A DNA stretch of 64,000 nucleotides from Carposina sasakii (Eukaryota; Arthropoda; Insecta; Lepidoptera; Carposinidae), in the NCBI GenBank assembly GCA_014607495.2, contig CP053154.1, positions 6,882,001-6,946,000 of the forward strand, given 5' to 3'. A program made the position numbers and the translations under genes. Below the pieces are notes generated by a model. It was given only the letters and a program-made list of their open reading frames with translations. It was not told where the DNA came from and ran no database searches. This document shows, piece after piece, positions 42,595-54,262 of this stretch (positions are counted from its first letter, which is position 1; every line of letters starts with the position of its first letter).

Positions 42595-43260
42595 ATATTA
42601 TTATACAATGAGCTTGATATTGGCGGGCTTACCACTGGGTATTGACTTTGATTTTGGATTGAGTTTATTATCAGGAATAAGGCGATGGCTCTGTTTGCTC
42701 AAGCATTTACAGTCGTATACTGTAATTTGGATCATTGCATCCTGCAGCACATATTACAACGACCATGTGTAACTGCTATGCAAACCAATCAGTTTCACGA
42801 CTCAGTACCTATAGAGTAATTTATCCTCTAGTTATGAGTAGATAGGTAAAATGACAAAGTTCTGTACCAACTTAATATTTTATATACTTAGTTTAAAAGT
42901 AAATCTATTTATAACTTATTGATTCTTAACGGCTCTATCTTAGGTCAGATTGTACGTACTAATCTACTACTACTTTAATTAGAAACAAACAAAATGTATA
43001 TTTTACTTTTAAATGCAAAATTGTAATTTATTTATTTATTTACGTAAAGTATTGTAAAATGCATTAGTACGTAATATTTAGTAAAGTGTAAGATTTTATT
43101 AGTAGTACCAAGCAAAAGCAATCTTCAAAGAGATAATGAATCATGGATGAGGTAAATGAAGAAGAACCATTTTTGGTCTGGTATCACTTTATGAGCGAAG
43201 TTACCGTTACCAAGTTTTCAACTAAGCGTACTGCTTTATTAAGTTTTTGATTTAAGCTTT
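42595..43260. other. No gene recognised
   Basis: AT-rich spacer between the LTR element and the 43261-45153 element; no structure seen. Confidence 0.6.
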
Positions 43261-43749
43261 CCCAAGTAGCACAGATAGCTGAATAGATACTCACTTTTAG
43301 ATCTACACACAGCTCTGGGCGTATTAAGACTCATATAAGAATACACTCGTGGTCCCTTAGCTGCATAATAGCAGTCAGTGATATTTAAACAGCAAGTTAT
43401 TTAAACAGCAAGCAGTAAATAAGAGCTGCATTATGGGTCACAAATATACCCTTAAAACGCAAAGAGTTATAGAAAGAGCCAAGAGCAATATAAGAAAGTA
43501 CTTGTGAACTGTTATTGAGCTGACTCATTAAAGGGGCACAAGTTCTCATAATATTAAGCCAATATACGCATAACGGGACACCTGTGGCCCATAATATATC
43601 TTAGCGCTGAACATATTTACCGCTAAGCAGCCTTTATTTATCCATTGACACTTTCTGCATATAGCGGCAGTTTAAACGTTCACAAGATGCCTCATGGATA
43701 TTTAGAGGTTCACTAGTATATCAAAATAAATGGCTTTAACTTTAACTCG

Positions 43750-44260
43750 TGAAACGCTTAACAGCTCTTTAATAAGTAATGGTTCACACGTGAAACGCTT
43801 AACAGCTCTGTAATTAGTAATAGTTCACGCGTGAAACGCTTTACAGCCCCTTTAATAAGTAATGGTTCACATGTGAAACACTAAGCAGTCCTTTGATAAA
43901 TATAAGTTCACAAGTGAATCACTAAACAGGCATTTGATAAATAACGGTTCACATAGCTGTTTAACATCAACCAAGGCTGCATACGGAGTTACATGTTCAA
44001 TTCTACTTTGCTCTTGAACTGTTTCACAGTATACAGGTGAATCGCTCAACAGCCCTTTAATAAGTAATGGTCCACACGTGAAACGCTTAACAGCTCTTTA
44101 ATAAGTAATGGTTCACGCGTGAAACGCTTAACAGCCCTTTAATGAGAAATGGTTCCCATGTGAAACACTAAGCAGTCCTTTGATGAATATAGGTTCACAG
44201 GTGAATCACTACACAGCCCTTTGATAAATAACGGTTCACATAGCTGTTTTACATCAACCA
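43750..44260. repeat. Minisatellite with TTCAC-NN-GTGAA palindromes
   Basis: Units of about 41 bp (gtgaaacgcttaacagctct plus ttaataagtaatggttcac) are repeated in two blocks, about 43750-43960 and 44035-44260. Each unit junction forms TTCACnnGTGAA, with central AC, GC, AT, AA or AG. The second block repeats the order of unit variants seen in the first, so the whole set was duplicated. Confidence 0.88.
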
Positions 44261-44724
44261 CCATTTTAACCTGGAAATATTATAATTTACTTTAAATTTT
44301 TTTATATGTTTTGTGCATGAATTACGAACTTATTAAATTAGGTATTACTTCTTATATCGTAACAGTCTCTATTTATTTAATAGTTCTGTCCAAACTATTG
44401 AAAATTGTTGGACCAAGATTTTAAAACACATAGCTTATTTACATCATTTATTACTATATTATTTAAAAACACAATATTTTCGTAGCGCACCAAAATTTTC
44501 TTAGACAATATACATATATAATGTCAGTGAACTTGCATTCCCACACATTTTTCTTGCACTAATAAAGAAAACCGTTCCGTTTACTTAGGTACCAAAAAAT
44601 ATATAATGAAACGACACCGCCATTAATATGGCGTTTACGTTTATGTTGTCACAAGTTACTACGGTCACTTTTCAATAATAAATAAAATGAATATACAAAA
44701 ATATTATTTTCTATAGTCACGCGT

Positions 44725-44990
44725 CACCAACAGGCCCATTGTGATACATTACTTAGGTATTCAGCTGAATAAAGAGTAACATGGTTTCTCAACCAGTTGA
44801 TATTCAGCTCTTACAACACCTGTTACCCCTTATAACTCTCTTAAATTTCTGCTTCTACCACCAACAGGCCCGTTGTGATACATTACTTAGGTATTCAGCT
44901 GAATAAAGAGTAACATGGTCTCTTAACCAGTTGATATTCAGCTCTTACAATACCTGTTACCCCTTATAACTCTCTTAAAGATCTGATTCT
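44725..44990. repeat. 134-bp tandem duplication
   Basis: The block caccaacaggcccattgtga...cttataactctcttaaa is present at 44725 and again at 44859, with about 95% identity by eye. Confidence 0.9.
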
Positions 44991-45153
44991 GCGCTCTTAA
45001 GCAGCTTATGTAACATTAGAGCTGAATAATTTGTGCCCATTTAAGTGGTTTAAGGGCTGAATAAGCTCGGAATCAGCTTTTATGCAGCTTTCTTATACCA
45101 CTTCATATATAGTCCAATATTCAGTTGCTATACAGCCTCTTGTGCTACTTGGG

Positions 45154-45852
45154 TTCTTATGTGCATAAAATAAATTGATGAAAGTAAAGCATGAATGGTC
45201 CTTTTTAATTTTTGCCCTGCACGTTGTTATTTTTTTTTTGTAGCGTTGACAGTCTAGGTCTTCGATTAAATGAGCGGTAAGTATTATTGCTTTTTCTATT
45301 AACACTGTTAATATTAGTACTAATTGTTTATAGAAAAACCTAAACCGTACCTTTGCTAGTACCTTGGTAACGTTATTGACAATAAGGTTACTTGATGTGC
45401 AAAGTTAGATAGGTTGCATAATTTTTTGTAATTTTTGTTCAGATGTATTTCTGTTCTTTTCGGTGTTGTGCAATATTGATTTACGCAAATAGGTCGGTAA
45501 ATTTAAAAAAAAATACGGTGCACTATGAAAAAGAGCCTGTAAAGTATGAATGGCTAACGGCTAATCAAATCTAATTAGCCAGCGCAATAACAGTCTTTTT
45601 ACAAGGGAATAAAACCTAACGGATGTTACCGGTTTTTACTTATCGTAAATATCTCAATCACTCGGAAAGGCATAAAATGGTAGATAATTGAAAATCGGGA
45701 CACACGCGTACATTATATACGTACTCCGGGAAGATTCACAACTCTCTGGAGTAGCTGCCGTTTTATGAGGCAGAAATTACTAGCGCACCTCTGTCGCCAC
45801 AGATATAGAGAAATGGAGTTGTACTAAAGCTTTAGAATTTTAATTGTTTTAC
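45154..45852. other. No gene recognised
   Basis: AT-rich sequence with no assignable element. Confidence 0.55.
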
Positions 45853-45979
45853 AGCCGATTTTTCCGAGATGGCCTGTCTGAAGGATTGATGCTGTCTTTC
45901 TTTAAAACTTGACTAAGATAGATACAGCATCAACTTTATCCTTCCGATGGGCTGGACTGACCAATAGAAAAATTGACCC
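45853..45979. mobile_element. Hairpin MITE, copy 2
   Basis: The left part agccgatttttccgagatgg and the right part atagaaaaattgaccct are imperfect inverted ends. The centre aaaacttgactaagatagat matches the copy at 14014-14146. Confidence 0.7.
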
Positions 45980-46059
45980 TTAATAATCTTAGATATACAT
46001 TAGATATTGTTAAAAGTAATATTAACAAAAATATATTTTTTTAATATGCTGTTGTACAC

Positions 46060-46180
46060 ACGTGTCAGCACGGGAGGCGCTGCTGCCCACCTCCCGGAAA
46101 GCCTTTCGCCTCTTGCGATACCCACAAGCAGGCATGGGGTGGTACAAAGTCTACCTACTGTGCCGGCACCACACGGCTAG
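46060..46180 (-). mobile_element. RTE-related short repeat fragment
   Basis: It contains gcacgggaggcgctgctgcc, cacctcccggaaagcctttc and gcatggggtggtac, in the same orientation as the 6.2-kb copy. Confidence 0.7.
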
Positions 46181-46629
46181 TAAGTATATTTTTGTAATCA
46201 TTGCTAATAATAATAAATAAACTTCCTAATGATTATAAAAAGCATCGCATGAAATGAATGAATTAAATTCTATTACATGTGGGAGATCTAACCTAACCAA
46301 ACTTAAAGCAAACTATGATGCGCAATCCATTTTTCTAATGTTTTCACAAGCATAATAAAATAAAATGATCATTTTATTGTATAATTTATGGCTACACTTT
46401 ATGATGTGTTTCGTGATCGGGAACACGCAGTTAAAGCAGTATGATTTTTTTTTAATTCACAGAGCCTTTGAATGTTATTAGTAGGTCACATCAATAAATC
46501 TGCATTATGTTGGAAATAAATTTACCAAGCAATGTGCTGTTTTTGAGTTACATTTAATTTTAACCTACCTACTCATTAAAATTAATTTTTTAACGAAACT
46601 TATTAAAATGTCTCAAATGAGATGCCTTA

Positions 46630-46790
46630 TTTGAGACTAACTTCGTCCGCGTTTTACCCGTGCGAAGCCGGGCAGGTTGTTGTATAGACTGTAGCCTTCC
46701 TTGGTAAATGGGCTATCTAACACTGAAAGAATTTTTCAAATCAGACCAGTAGTTCCTGAGATTAGCGCGTTCAAACAAACAAACAAACAA
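46630..46790 (-). repeat. Dispersed repeat 3' region
   Basis: On the minus strand it ends gcccggcttcgcacgggtaa, preceded by a block starting aacgcgctaatctcaggaac and a (gttt)n run. Similar words (cgctaatctcagaaacggct) occur at 34.66 kb, so these are pieces of one family. Confidence 0.6.
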
Positions 46791-47137
46791 ACAAACTCTT
46801 CAGCTTATTTGAGATTATTGAGTTAGTTTTTTACAAATTCACAAGCAATGAATAGCTTATTAAAAATTATGGAGTTAATGTAGAAATAAGCAAATTTCTT
46901 CGCCATTGGGCTTCAGTAGAAGAGCTGGTTTAATTAAAAGGGGATCTCCCCGTTAGTGCAGTTAAGTCTCTGTTTGCTCTCCATCTCGTCGAAGGCTCCT
47001 GGCCTATTGTACTAGTCAAGGACCTAATAACGTTCGAACAAGATGAAACGGTTGAAGATAATGAATTACGTAAGTACATAGTACCTATGAAGTAATTTAT
47101 TTAATTAATAACTTGAATGCGTCATTCGTCTTTATAG
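46791..47137. other. No established gene; one short exon-like frame
   Basis: From 46934 to 47093 a plus-strand frame of about 50 codons, less AT-rich than its surroundings, ends near a consensus donor (gaattac/gtaagt at about 47070). No acceptor or family match was found. Confidence 0.3.
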
Positions 47138-47245
47138 CCTATTGTAGTCCACTGCTGGACGTAGGCCACGCCACAAGGCTACTGCCATAGGAGGTTTTTG
47201 TCCATAGTCACCACGCCGGGCAGGCGGGTTGGTGACCGATGACTT
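47138..47245 (-). mobile_element. RTE-related short repeat fragment
   Basis: It contains cctattgtagtccactgctg, acgtaggccacgccacaagg and ggcaggcgggttggtgaccg, as in the 6.2-kb and 54.9-kb copies. Confidence 0.75.
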
Positions 47246-48113
47246 GAGTAGAAACCTACTAACCTGAATTTTCGACAGCGACAATCATATTCGTATCTAA
47301 CATCTACTAGATGAGTCGAGTTGGGTTTCAAAAGCAACATACGTACGACGGCGACGACGCCACTAACCACAAAGTCTGTTAGTACTTGTTTACTTATGCT
47401 AAGTAATTAAAAATACTCATGAATGATTTCTCAATTTGATTAGGTAACCTACATTTTTAATTACTTAGTTTTATCATGTCTTGCTAACATGAACTTTACT
47501 GGTAAGTATATTTTTGTTAATTTTAGTCCGTTTACCACTCTTGGTTTGTCGAATAAAATATCAAATAGGTAGATACATTATTCAGACCGTAAAATAAATA
47601 ATTTTACAAATGAATTATTCGCCCAATGATATCAAACGTTATCCCAAAAACATAAGGGCTTTTCAGTATACCTCCTTATATTTTAAGTAATTGTATACCT
47701 GTCGACATTCTAGAAGAACATGTCCGGAGGCTTGTCGAAACGCGAACTCACATCCCGGGGTAATATGTACATTATTAATCATAATAATGGCACACTCCTC
47801 CACAGGGCGGTTTAATTTAATTAATTAAGCAGTACTAAATATTGTAGACGCCCTGCTAACCGAGTACGATGAAATGTTAACATTGTTATTGTTCTAGTGG
47901 ATTTAATCCGAGATGGGTCTAATATTAATTTGAGTATTCGGATCGAATCCACAGACGGGATCGATGATATTGTCTATTTAGTTGTTGAGGCTTTTTGAAC
48001 CTTGTCGGTCAATTAGGGTTGTTATTTAATTATTGTCTGAGAAGATTTGTATTTCTTATACTTTCTAGATTGGTTTATTAGTTATATGAAATTAGGTATA
48101 CATGTTTGTCTTA
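47246..48113. other. No gene recognised
   Basis: AT-rich sequence; no element ends found. Confidence 0.55.
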
Positions 48114-48286
48114 TCCCAACTAATATTGTGTAAAAAGTGAGTTTATTTGTTTATTACCTCTTCACGCTTTATTTACTCAATCAATTTCGCATAAGTACAA
48201 ATAGTTTGGAGTAGGTAAGGAAGGGGAAGGTTAGGTACAAACTACAATCTATAGTCAACACGGACGAAGTCGCGTGCAATAGCTAG
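48114..48286 (+). mobile_element. Non-autonomous Helitron-like element
   Basis: It begins TCCCAACTAATATTGTG after A and ends caatagCTAG before T, with acggacgaagtcgcgtgc before the end. It is 173 bp, the same class as the copies at 11.4 and 26.0 kb. Confidence 0.75.
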
Positions 48287-48595
48287 TGTTTTATAAATAA
48301 AAATTAACTTCAAGTAGATACTAGATATGATTGATGATCAAGATTGTATGAACATTCCTGAATTGTTTAGGTTGTGTCCCTGTAGACGGTAGATCATGCT
48401 GCGCAAATTCATAATAAACTTATATCAAAGGCATATTGTAGCACACGTCGTATTACAAAACGACTAACTATTTTAGATTTTGGAGAAAGATAATTTGGCT
48501 TCTAGCACTTAGTCTCGTTAATTAATTAGGTTAGGTTGTGGTTAGGTTTTACTCGTATTAGAACTGTTAAAATAATTTAAATAATAAGTTAAAAT

Positions 48596-48655
48596 AAATA
48601 ATCCCACTCGGGTGAAGAATTTTTTCCATTTTCTTTATTAATAATTTTATTAAAA
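48596..48655 (+). repeat. Single arm of the 35.1-kb tRNA-like palindrome
   Basis: The sequence tcccactcgggtgaagaatt followed by ccattttctttattaataat matches the right arm at 35135-35185. It abuts the next element directly. Confidence 0.8.
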
Positions 48656-48672
48656 AAAAATTTTAAACAAAA

Positions 48673-49573
48673 AACCGACTTCCTCCCAAAACTCGAGCTT
48701 ACTAAAGTAAAATTTTGCTAAATGGCAAATATACATTGCTTTAAGCCGTGTACGAAGTTTAGAAGGCATAATATTGTCAGATTTAGATACCAGCAAATTA
48801 TTAAATCGGCCACATAACGATAGGGCACTGAGAGAAATGACTAGGCTTCGAAATTTTACGTCTGACAATATAAGCAGCATATAATTATACTCCTTTCTGC
48901 CCTGTTCCCAATCATTTGGGGTCGGTGCAATATGTAGGTACTCTTCTTTCATTCATCCCTATTATCCGTTATCTCATTATTCTCATTTCTACCTCTTCCT
49001 CTATAACCATCTTACTTCGGACACGGCTTAACGCAACATATAATTACACGACTTAACATAATTATCTTCATCTTCATAAGCCTATTGCAGTCCACTACTG
49101 GACGTAGGCCTCCCCCTGCCATAGGGGGATTTTGTTACTAAAAAGTTCCACTATCTGTTTTTCGGCGGCTCCATCATCAGACCCTTGTTTCCTTTATCTT
49201 ATGTGTAGCTGACCAAAATTCTCTATAACAATTTAAAAACCGACTACTCGTGCCTATAATATTTGAGGATATCCCTAGATTTCTCAGAGATTCCATCATC
49301 AGATGTTATGTTTTATATGTAGGTAATCAAAACGCTCAGTAAAAGTGTAAAAACAGACTACATGTGCCTACAATATTTGAGGAAAACCCTCGATTTCTCC
49401 AAGATCCCATCATCATATCCTTATGTGGTGAATATGGGATCAACCTGGAAGCATACCATGACCAACTATTAAAAAAAATTAAATCGGTTTATAAATGACG
49501 GAGTTCTGAGGTAACACACATAAAAAATAAAAACATACAGACGAATTGATAACCTCTCTTTTTGAAGTCGGTT
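48673..49573 (-). mobile_element. AACCGACTTC-ended DNA element, copy 2 (inverted)
   Basis: The termini AACCGACTTC (48673-48682) and GAAGTCGGTT (49564-49573) match the copy at 33.1-34.3 kb, but the body lies in the opposite orientation. It lacks the 450-bp internal duplication. A minus-strand frame of about 45 codons (starting MLLILSDVKFRS) is shared with the other copy with only a few changes. Confidence 0.85.
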
Positions 49574-50102
49574 AATAAAAGCGCACGAGCCGAGCGAGGG
49601 AAGCGATCGTGTTGTGTCGCGCAGTAGCGACTGGCGGAATGCTAGAAGGAATTGTTTTCTTTCATACCATTCAAAATGCCTAGCTATTTTGTAATACAGC
49701 ATGTTCTACCATATGCCTTCGATTTATATTAAGGCACATAAGAAGGCATTACGACATGAACATAAATATAAACCTCAAGATCTATTAAACACGAACTCCT
49801 TTAACCACAATTCCATTAAAGCAAATGACAGAATGCATTAACAAATATCTAGATGTCGGGGGAGACGAGCAAATTTATTTCATTTAGACAAAATTTTCTC
49901 GGTAAATTCAGCGTTTTACGAGTGAACTGACTAATCAGCTAAATGCCTCCGCTTCTGAAACTTCCTACGGCATAACTCAGTAATACTGGTACCTACTCTC
50001 CCACGTGTGCGCTCTGCCTTATGTCGGATGAACAAATTTGTTTTCATAGCGAAAGTTGGTACACAATTCTGAATTTGAAAGCAGATTCCACTTATATTTA
50101 GA
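49574..50102. other. No gene recognised
   Basis: No exon or element identified between the two flanking mobile elements. Confidence 0.6.
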
Positions 50103-51717
50103 CTAGTGACCCGCCCTCGCTTCGCTTCGGTACATATCCTCTAAAATTTAGAATTCCCGTTTGTCCCGTTCCCGCGGGAATTTCGGGAAATATGTCCTCA
50201 GTGTTTCCTTACACTCCCTACCGAATATACCTGTCATATTTCATCATTATGTGTCAAGCGGTTTGCGTAAAAATTGGGAATTCCCGTTTGTCCTGTTCCC
50301 GTGGGAATTTCGGGAAATCCGTTCTTAGTGCTTCTTCGCACTCCCTAACGAATATACATGCCCGATTTCTGCTCTATATTTATAGCGGTTTTCGTAAAAA
50401 ATGGAATTCCCGTTTGTCCCGTTCAGGTGGAAATTTCGAGAAATACGTTCTCAGTGCCTCCTCATACTCCCTACCAAATTTTATCATTATATTGTGTCAA
50501 ATGGTTTTCGTAAAAATTGGGAATTCCCGTTTGTCCAGTTCCTGTGGGAATTACGGGAAATTCGTTCTTTGTGCTCCCTAGCAGTCCCTAATGAACATAC
50601 ATCTTCGATTTCAACTTCATAGGTTTTCTTAAAAATTTTGTATTACAGTTTGTTCCGTTCCGGTGGGAATTTCGGGAAATATGTTCTCAGTTCTTTCTTA
50701 CACTCCATACCGAATATACCTGTCATACTTCATCTCTATATGTCATGTGATTTTCGTAAAAACTTGAAATTCCTGTTTGTGCCAACACACCAAATTTCAT
50801 CTATGTACGTCAAACGGTTTATTTTTATACTTATTGAATAAGCTTTTGTTCCAGTACAGTGGAAATTTCGGGAAAAATTTGGAATTCCTGTCTGCCCCGT
50901 TCCTATGGAAATTTTGGGAATTCCGTCCGTACTCTCTTACACCCTCTATCGAACATAAACACCAAAAGGGAGTGGGTGTAATTTACCTGTTAAATTTAAA
51001 ATTTATTTGTATGTGTCCGTTTCTTCGTGGGGTCATGTAGGTATGTTGTTTTCGCAATTCTTTTTAATTTTGACTAATTTTACACTCGTTTTTGAAGATT
51101 TTTCCGACGTTTCCATTCATCATCGTTATCATCCATCATAAATTCAGAAATCACCAGTACTAAAAACAATGGCTGTATGGATGCTGTATTCCTCATGCTC
51201 TTTCTTCGGGATAAACCAAACAAATAAAACAAATTTCATCTGTCATGTTGTGTCATGTCATCTGTACGTCACAGAATATATAAATTCCCAGAACCCGTGA
51301 TCACGCACACTTTTGAAGCAACTTTTTAGTATGTCAAACTTTTACAACCTATTTACTGTATCTAAAAAAATTATAATATTTATCGATTTGGCAACAATCG
51401 GCGGGTAAGATGAGCGGAAGATGCGGGATTTTCGACTCGTTTTTGCCTTACTACCCGGAACACATCTGTCATTGATGACACCTTCTGGAGACTTGTTATT
51501 CTATGGTGTATGTCAAACTTACTCTATTCGTCAATTTATTCCAGCCCAGAGGAAATTGTGCGAAACCCTATAGTCTATATTCATCCGGATCCAATAAGGA
51601 TTCTTACGGTGAAAGAATTTTTAAAATCGGTCCAGTAGTTTCGGAGCCTATTCGCTGCAAAAAAACAAACATACAAACTAACAATCAAAGTTTACCTCTT
51701 TATAATATTAGTATGGA
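50103..51717 (-). mobile_element. Helitron-like element with internal satellite array
   Basis: Read on the minus strand, it starts TCCATACTAATATTATAA (51717 downward, preceded by A) and ends with gcgggtcaCTAG (50103, followed by T). Near the 3' end ccgaagcgaagcgagggc resembles the GC-rich hairpin region of this class. It is 1615 bp with no Rep/helicase ORF, so non-autonomous. About half of it is a tandem array. Confidence 0.75.
50145..50940 (-). repeat. Tandem array, about 7 units of about 115-128 bp
   Basis: Each unit carries gaattcccgtttgtcc, then a gggaatttcgggaaat block, then a cactccctaccgaatat block. Starts lie near 50150, 50280, 50403, 50521, 50643, 50768 and 50883. Units decay toward the right. 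The blocks ttcccg and cgggaa are mutually inverted, so each unit can fold. Long plus-strand frames across it are by-products of the repeat. Confidence 0.85.
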
Positions 51718-52612
51718 TAGCGAGGAATGAAATACGAGGATTAATGCGTGCGTTGGGTGCAGTACCTCAAAACTTATAAAATTACATATGAAGTAATCAT
51801 AATGCTATTAGAATGAGAGATACGAGTAAATGAATTTATTATGGCTTATGTGAAGGATTCTGAAGTGATGGACTTATTGCATTTAGTCAACATACAAATT
51901 AAATCAGGTGAATCCTTATCAGTGGATCTCTATCTTGCTAAAAACAACGCAATAAATAAAAGATTTTTTAAAGCTTTTTTATATAAAAGACAAACCATCC
52001 GAGACTCGAACTGGATAAATAAATTTCAAAATAAACATAGGAATATTAAAACCTATTTTAAAGTCGGTTGAAAATACATACTAGACATCAGTTCTAGTTG
52101 TTATTATTCAGGAAATCCCTACAATATTATCAGATAATTCAAAACGTGCACGAACTTAGAGAGTTTCATGAAAGTTATATGAACCTATTGTATAGTTCTA
52201 AATTCGAATTCGGATTACTGGACGAAGTTATAATCCCGGTTGCAAAGCTAAAGCTATTTACAGAATAGACATTAGGCATGTTAGAATCTATCTTATGCCT
52301 GACTTCAGCAGTTTTACCCTGCCCCACTTGAATGAAGTAACTGAATAAAACTAGAATTTATTTGGTAAGAAAAAACAAACCAGAAACTTAAATTTAGGTC
52401 ATACATTTTAATTTTAAAGCTATACATTTTCGGATTTCTTATGAAAGGACAATGCGGCAAAAATGTTGTGTGTAAAAACAAATTGTGGATTAGGCACTTA
52501 AAAGACACAAGCAATGTCCATTTCTCATTTTTAGATCACACCTGAAAGTTATAATATGGCCAAAATATTGGTTATACTTAAATATAATTATGTGAGAGAG
52601 ATTGATCTTTAA
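51718..52612. other. No gene recognised
   Basis: A 76-codon plus frame (51841-52071) has no recognisable motif. Otherwise AT-rich. Confidence 0.5.
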
Positions 52613-54262
52613 GCCTCGAGCACACCAGATGCGTATGCGTACACGTAAGCGTAGACGTACACGTACATCTGAACATTCAAATTCAAATTCAAAATCATTT
52701 ATTCGACATGAAAGCATTAACAACTTGTTTGTCGATGGTCTTTTTATATGTTACTATCTATGTTCGCACCCCAAAATGAAACCGCTACCAAACAAAAAAG
52801 GAGGTGAATTTAAACAACCCAAAAAAATTAATCGCAAAGCTTTTGCTTTGGCGACGGTCACCACCCCAAGGTGCGATTTATTACGGTCTGTCAGGCATAA
52901 GTTGGCGATTCGGGGCTTCAATAGCCACCAACATGGAGCTTATAGAGTTAAGGTCGCCTAAAGACTAAATCCAGGAGAGCTGCTAGACAGTTCTCCTTTA
53001 TGGCAAAACCAACATTAGGTCTGACACACCGCATGATTCTACTATTACTGTTACACTATTTCAGTGAAGTGTCATTGCTTGGAAGAATAATTAGCAAGAA
53101 AGCTCCCAGCGACACAGTCAAAACTAAGTAACATATTAACAAAAGAATTGTTAATTGGATTAGATATCAGATAATCATAGTAACACTTAACTCACTTAGT
53201 GTGTATAAATTCAATTATCATAACATAATTAAATTAAATTCATATAAATTACATACCTACTTACTCAAAGTAAGTACAGGTCTATGTCAAATTCAAACTG
53301 TATAAATAAAAATAAAAATGTTTACACAGAGTACAAGTCAATGTCAAATAAGTATCTACTAAACTAAACTATGAAATATAAAAAAATTATATTTGTGTAC
53401 AATAGTACAATTCGACGGTAAAATGTGAACAGAAGAGCAAACGTGGCATTCAGAACTTAAATATATAATACCTATAGCTGGTAATAACATTAGATTGAAG
53501 AAGTCACGCATGATACACTATAGCGCTTCTGGTCACATTCACCAACACTTATCAACTATACCTACTAAGCTAAATATAAAAGTAAAACCTAGATTGCGGA
53601 ACTTGGGGATGCTAGAACAATTCATATATATCATTTAAATATTCTAATACTGTATAATATTCTTTCATGCAAAGTTTTTTCTTCACAATGTTTTAAATTT
53701 ACAGCCCTTTGAGTGTATCTGGAAGCTTGTTGTAGAAAAGTATACATTGACCCATGAATGATTTACTGACTTTGTGGAGACGGGACACATGAGCAACAAG
53801 TCTGTTCTTACCTCTTGTATTTATTTTGTGCACATCAGACATTTTATTAAATTTATTTAAATTTTAATAAATTTTCATAAATATAATTCGAAGCTAAAGT
53901 CATTATATTCAATTCTTTAAATTTCTCACGTAATGTGACCCTAGACCCTAAGTTAAGAATTGCACGGACAGCTCTTTTTTGCAAGATAAATATTGACTCC
54001 CAATCAGCTGCGCTTCCCCGTAATAAAATACCGTATGTAATTATACTATGGAAATAGCTAAAATGAACAATTCTAGCAGTCTCGACATCTGTCAGTAGCA
54101 ATTTTCTTAACTGCATAGGCTGCAGAACTAAGTTTCTTACTTAGTTTTTCAATGTGAGGACCCCATTGTAATTTGGTATCCAAATTATTGATTAAACTCA
54201 GAGGTACGTGTACGTCTACGTTTACGTGCACGCATACGCATGCGGTGTGCTCGAGGCTTTAT
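52613..54262. mobile_element. CpG-rich foldback MITE split by a LINE fragment
   Basis: The left arm (gcctcgagcacaccagatgc, 52613-52671) and right arm (cagaggtacgtgtacgtcta...tgtgctcgaggc, about 54190-54262) are the two ends of one element. Between them sits about 1.5 kb of a non-LTR retrotransposon. The central part of the MITE is missing. Confidence 0.8.
52672..54187 (-). pseudogene. 5'-truncated Jockey/CR1-like non-LTR retrotransposon
   Basis: On the minus strand the 5' edge reads NNLDTKLQWGPHIEKLSKKL, a conserved segment after the reverse transcriptase core. A frameshift near 54110 then leads into LLTDVETARIVHFSYFHS and RAVRAILNLGSRVTLREKFK (frame 54116-53853), the usual C-terminal end of these ORFs. 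A long 3' UTR follows, ending in aataaatgattttgaatttg and repeated TTGAAT units at 52672-52700. Truncation and frameshift make it inactive. Confidence 0.85.

Larger units (their letters stand above)
43261..45153. mobile_element. 1.9-kb TIR element made largely of internal tandem repeats
   Basis: It starts CCCAAGTAGCACA (43261-43273) and ends with the exact complement (45141-45153). The interior has three layers of repetition: units of about 41 bp at 43750-44260, a higher-order duplication of about 290 bp of those units, and a 134-bp duplication at 44725-44990. Words such as gctgaata, cagctctt and ttcagct recur throughout and continue close to the termini. No ORF above 75 codons exists. The superfamily is not clear: CCC ends recall piggyBac-like elements, but there is no TTAA at the borders. 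Confidence 0.75.

Noticed and set aside
43867..45305. Short ORFs within the 43261-45153 element as a transposase
   Set aside because: All are under 75 codons, repeat-derived and without DDE-type motifs.
50192..50581. 129-codon ORF and neighbouring frames with internal repeats
   Set aside because: They follow the tandem array inside the Helitron-like element, and the frames drift between units.
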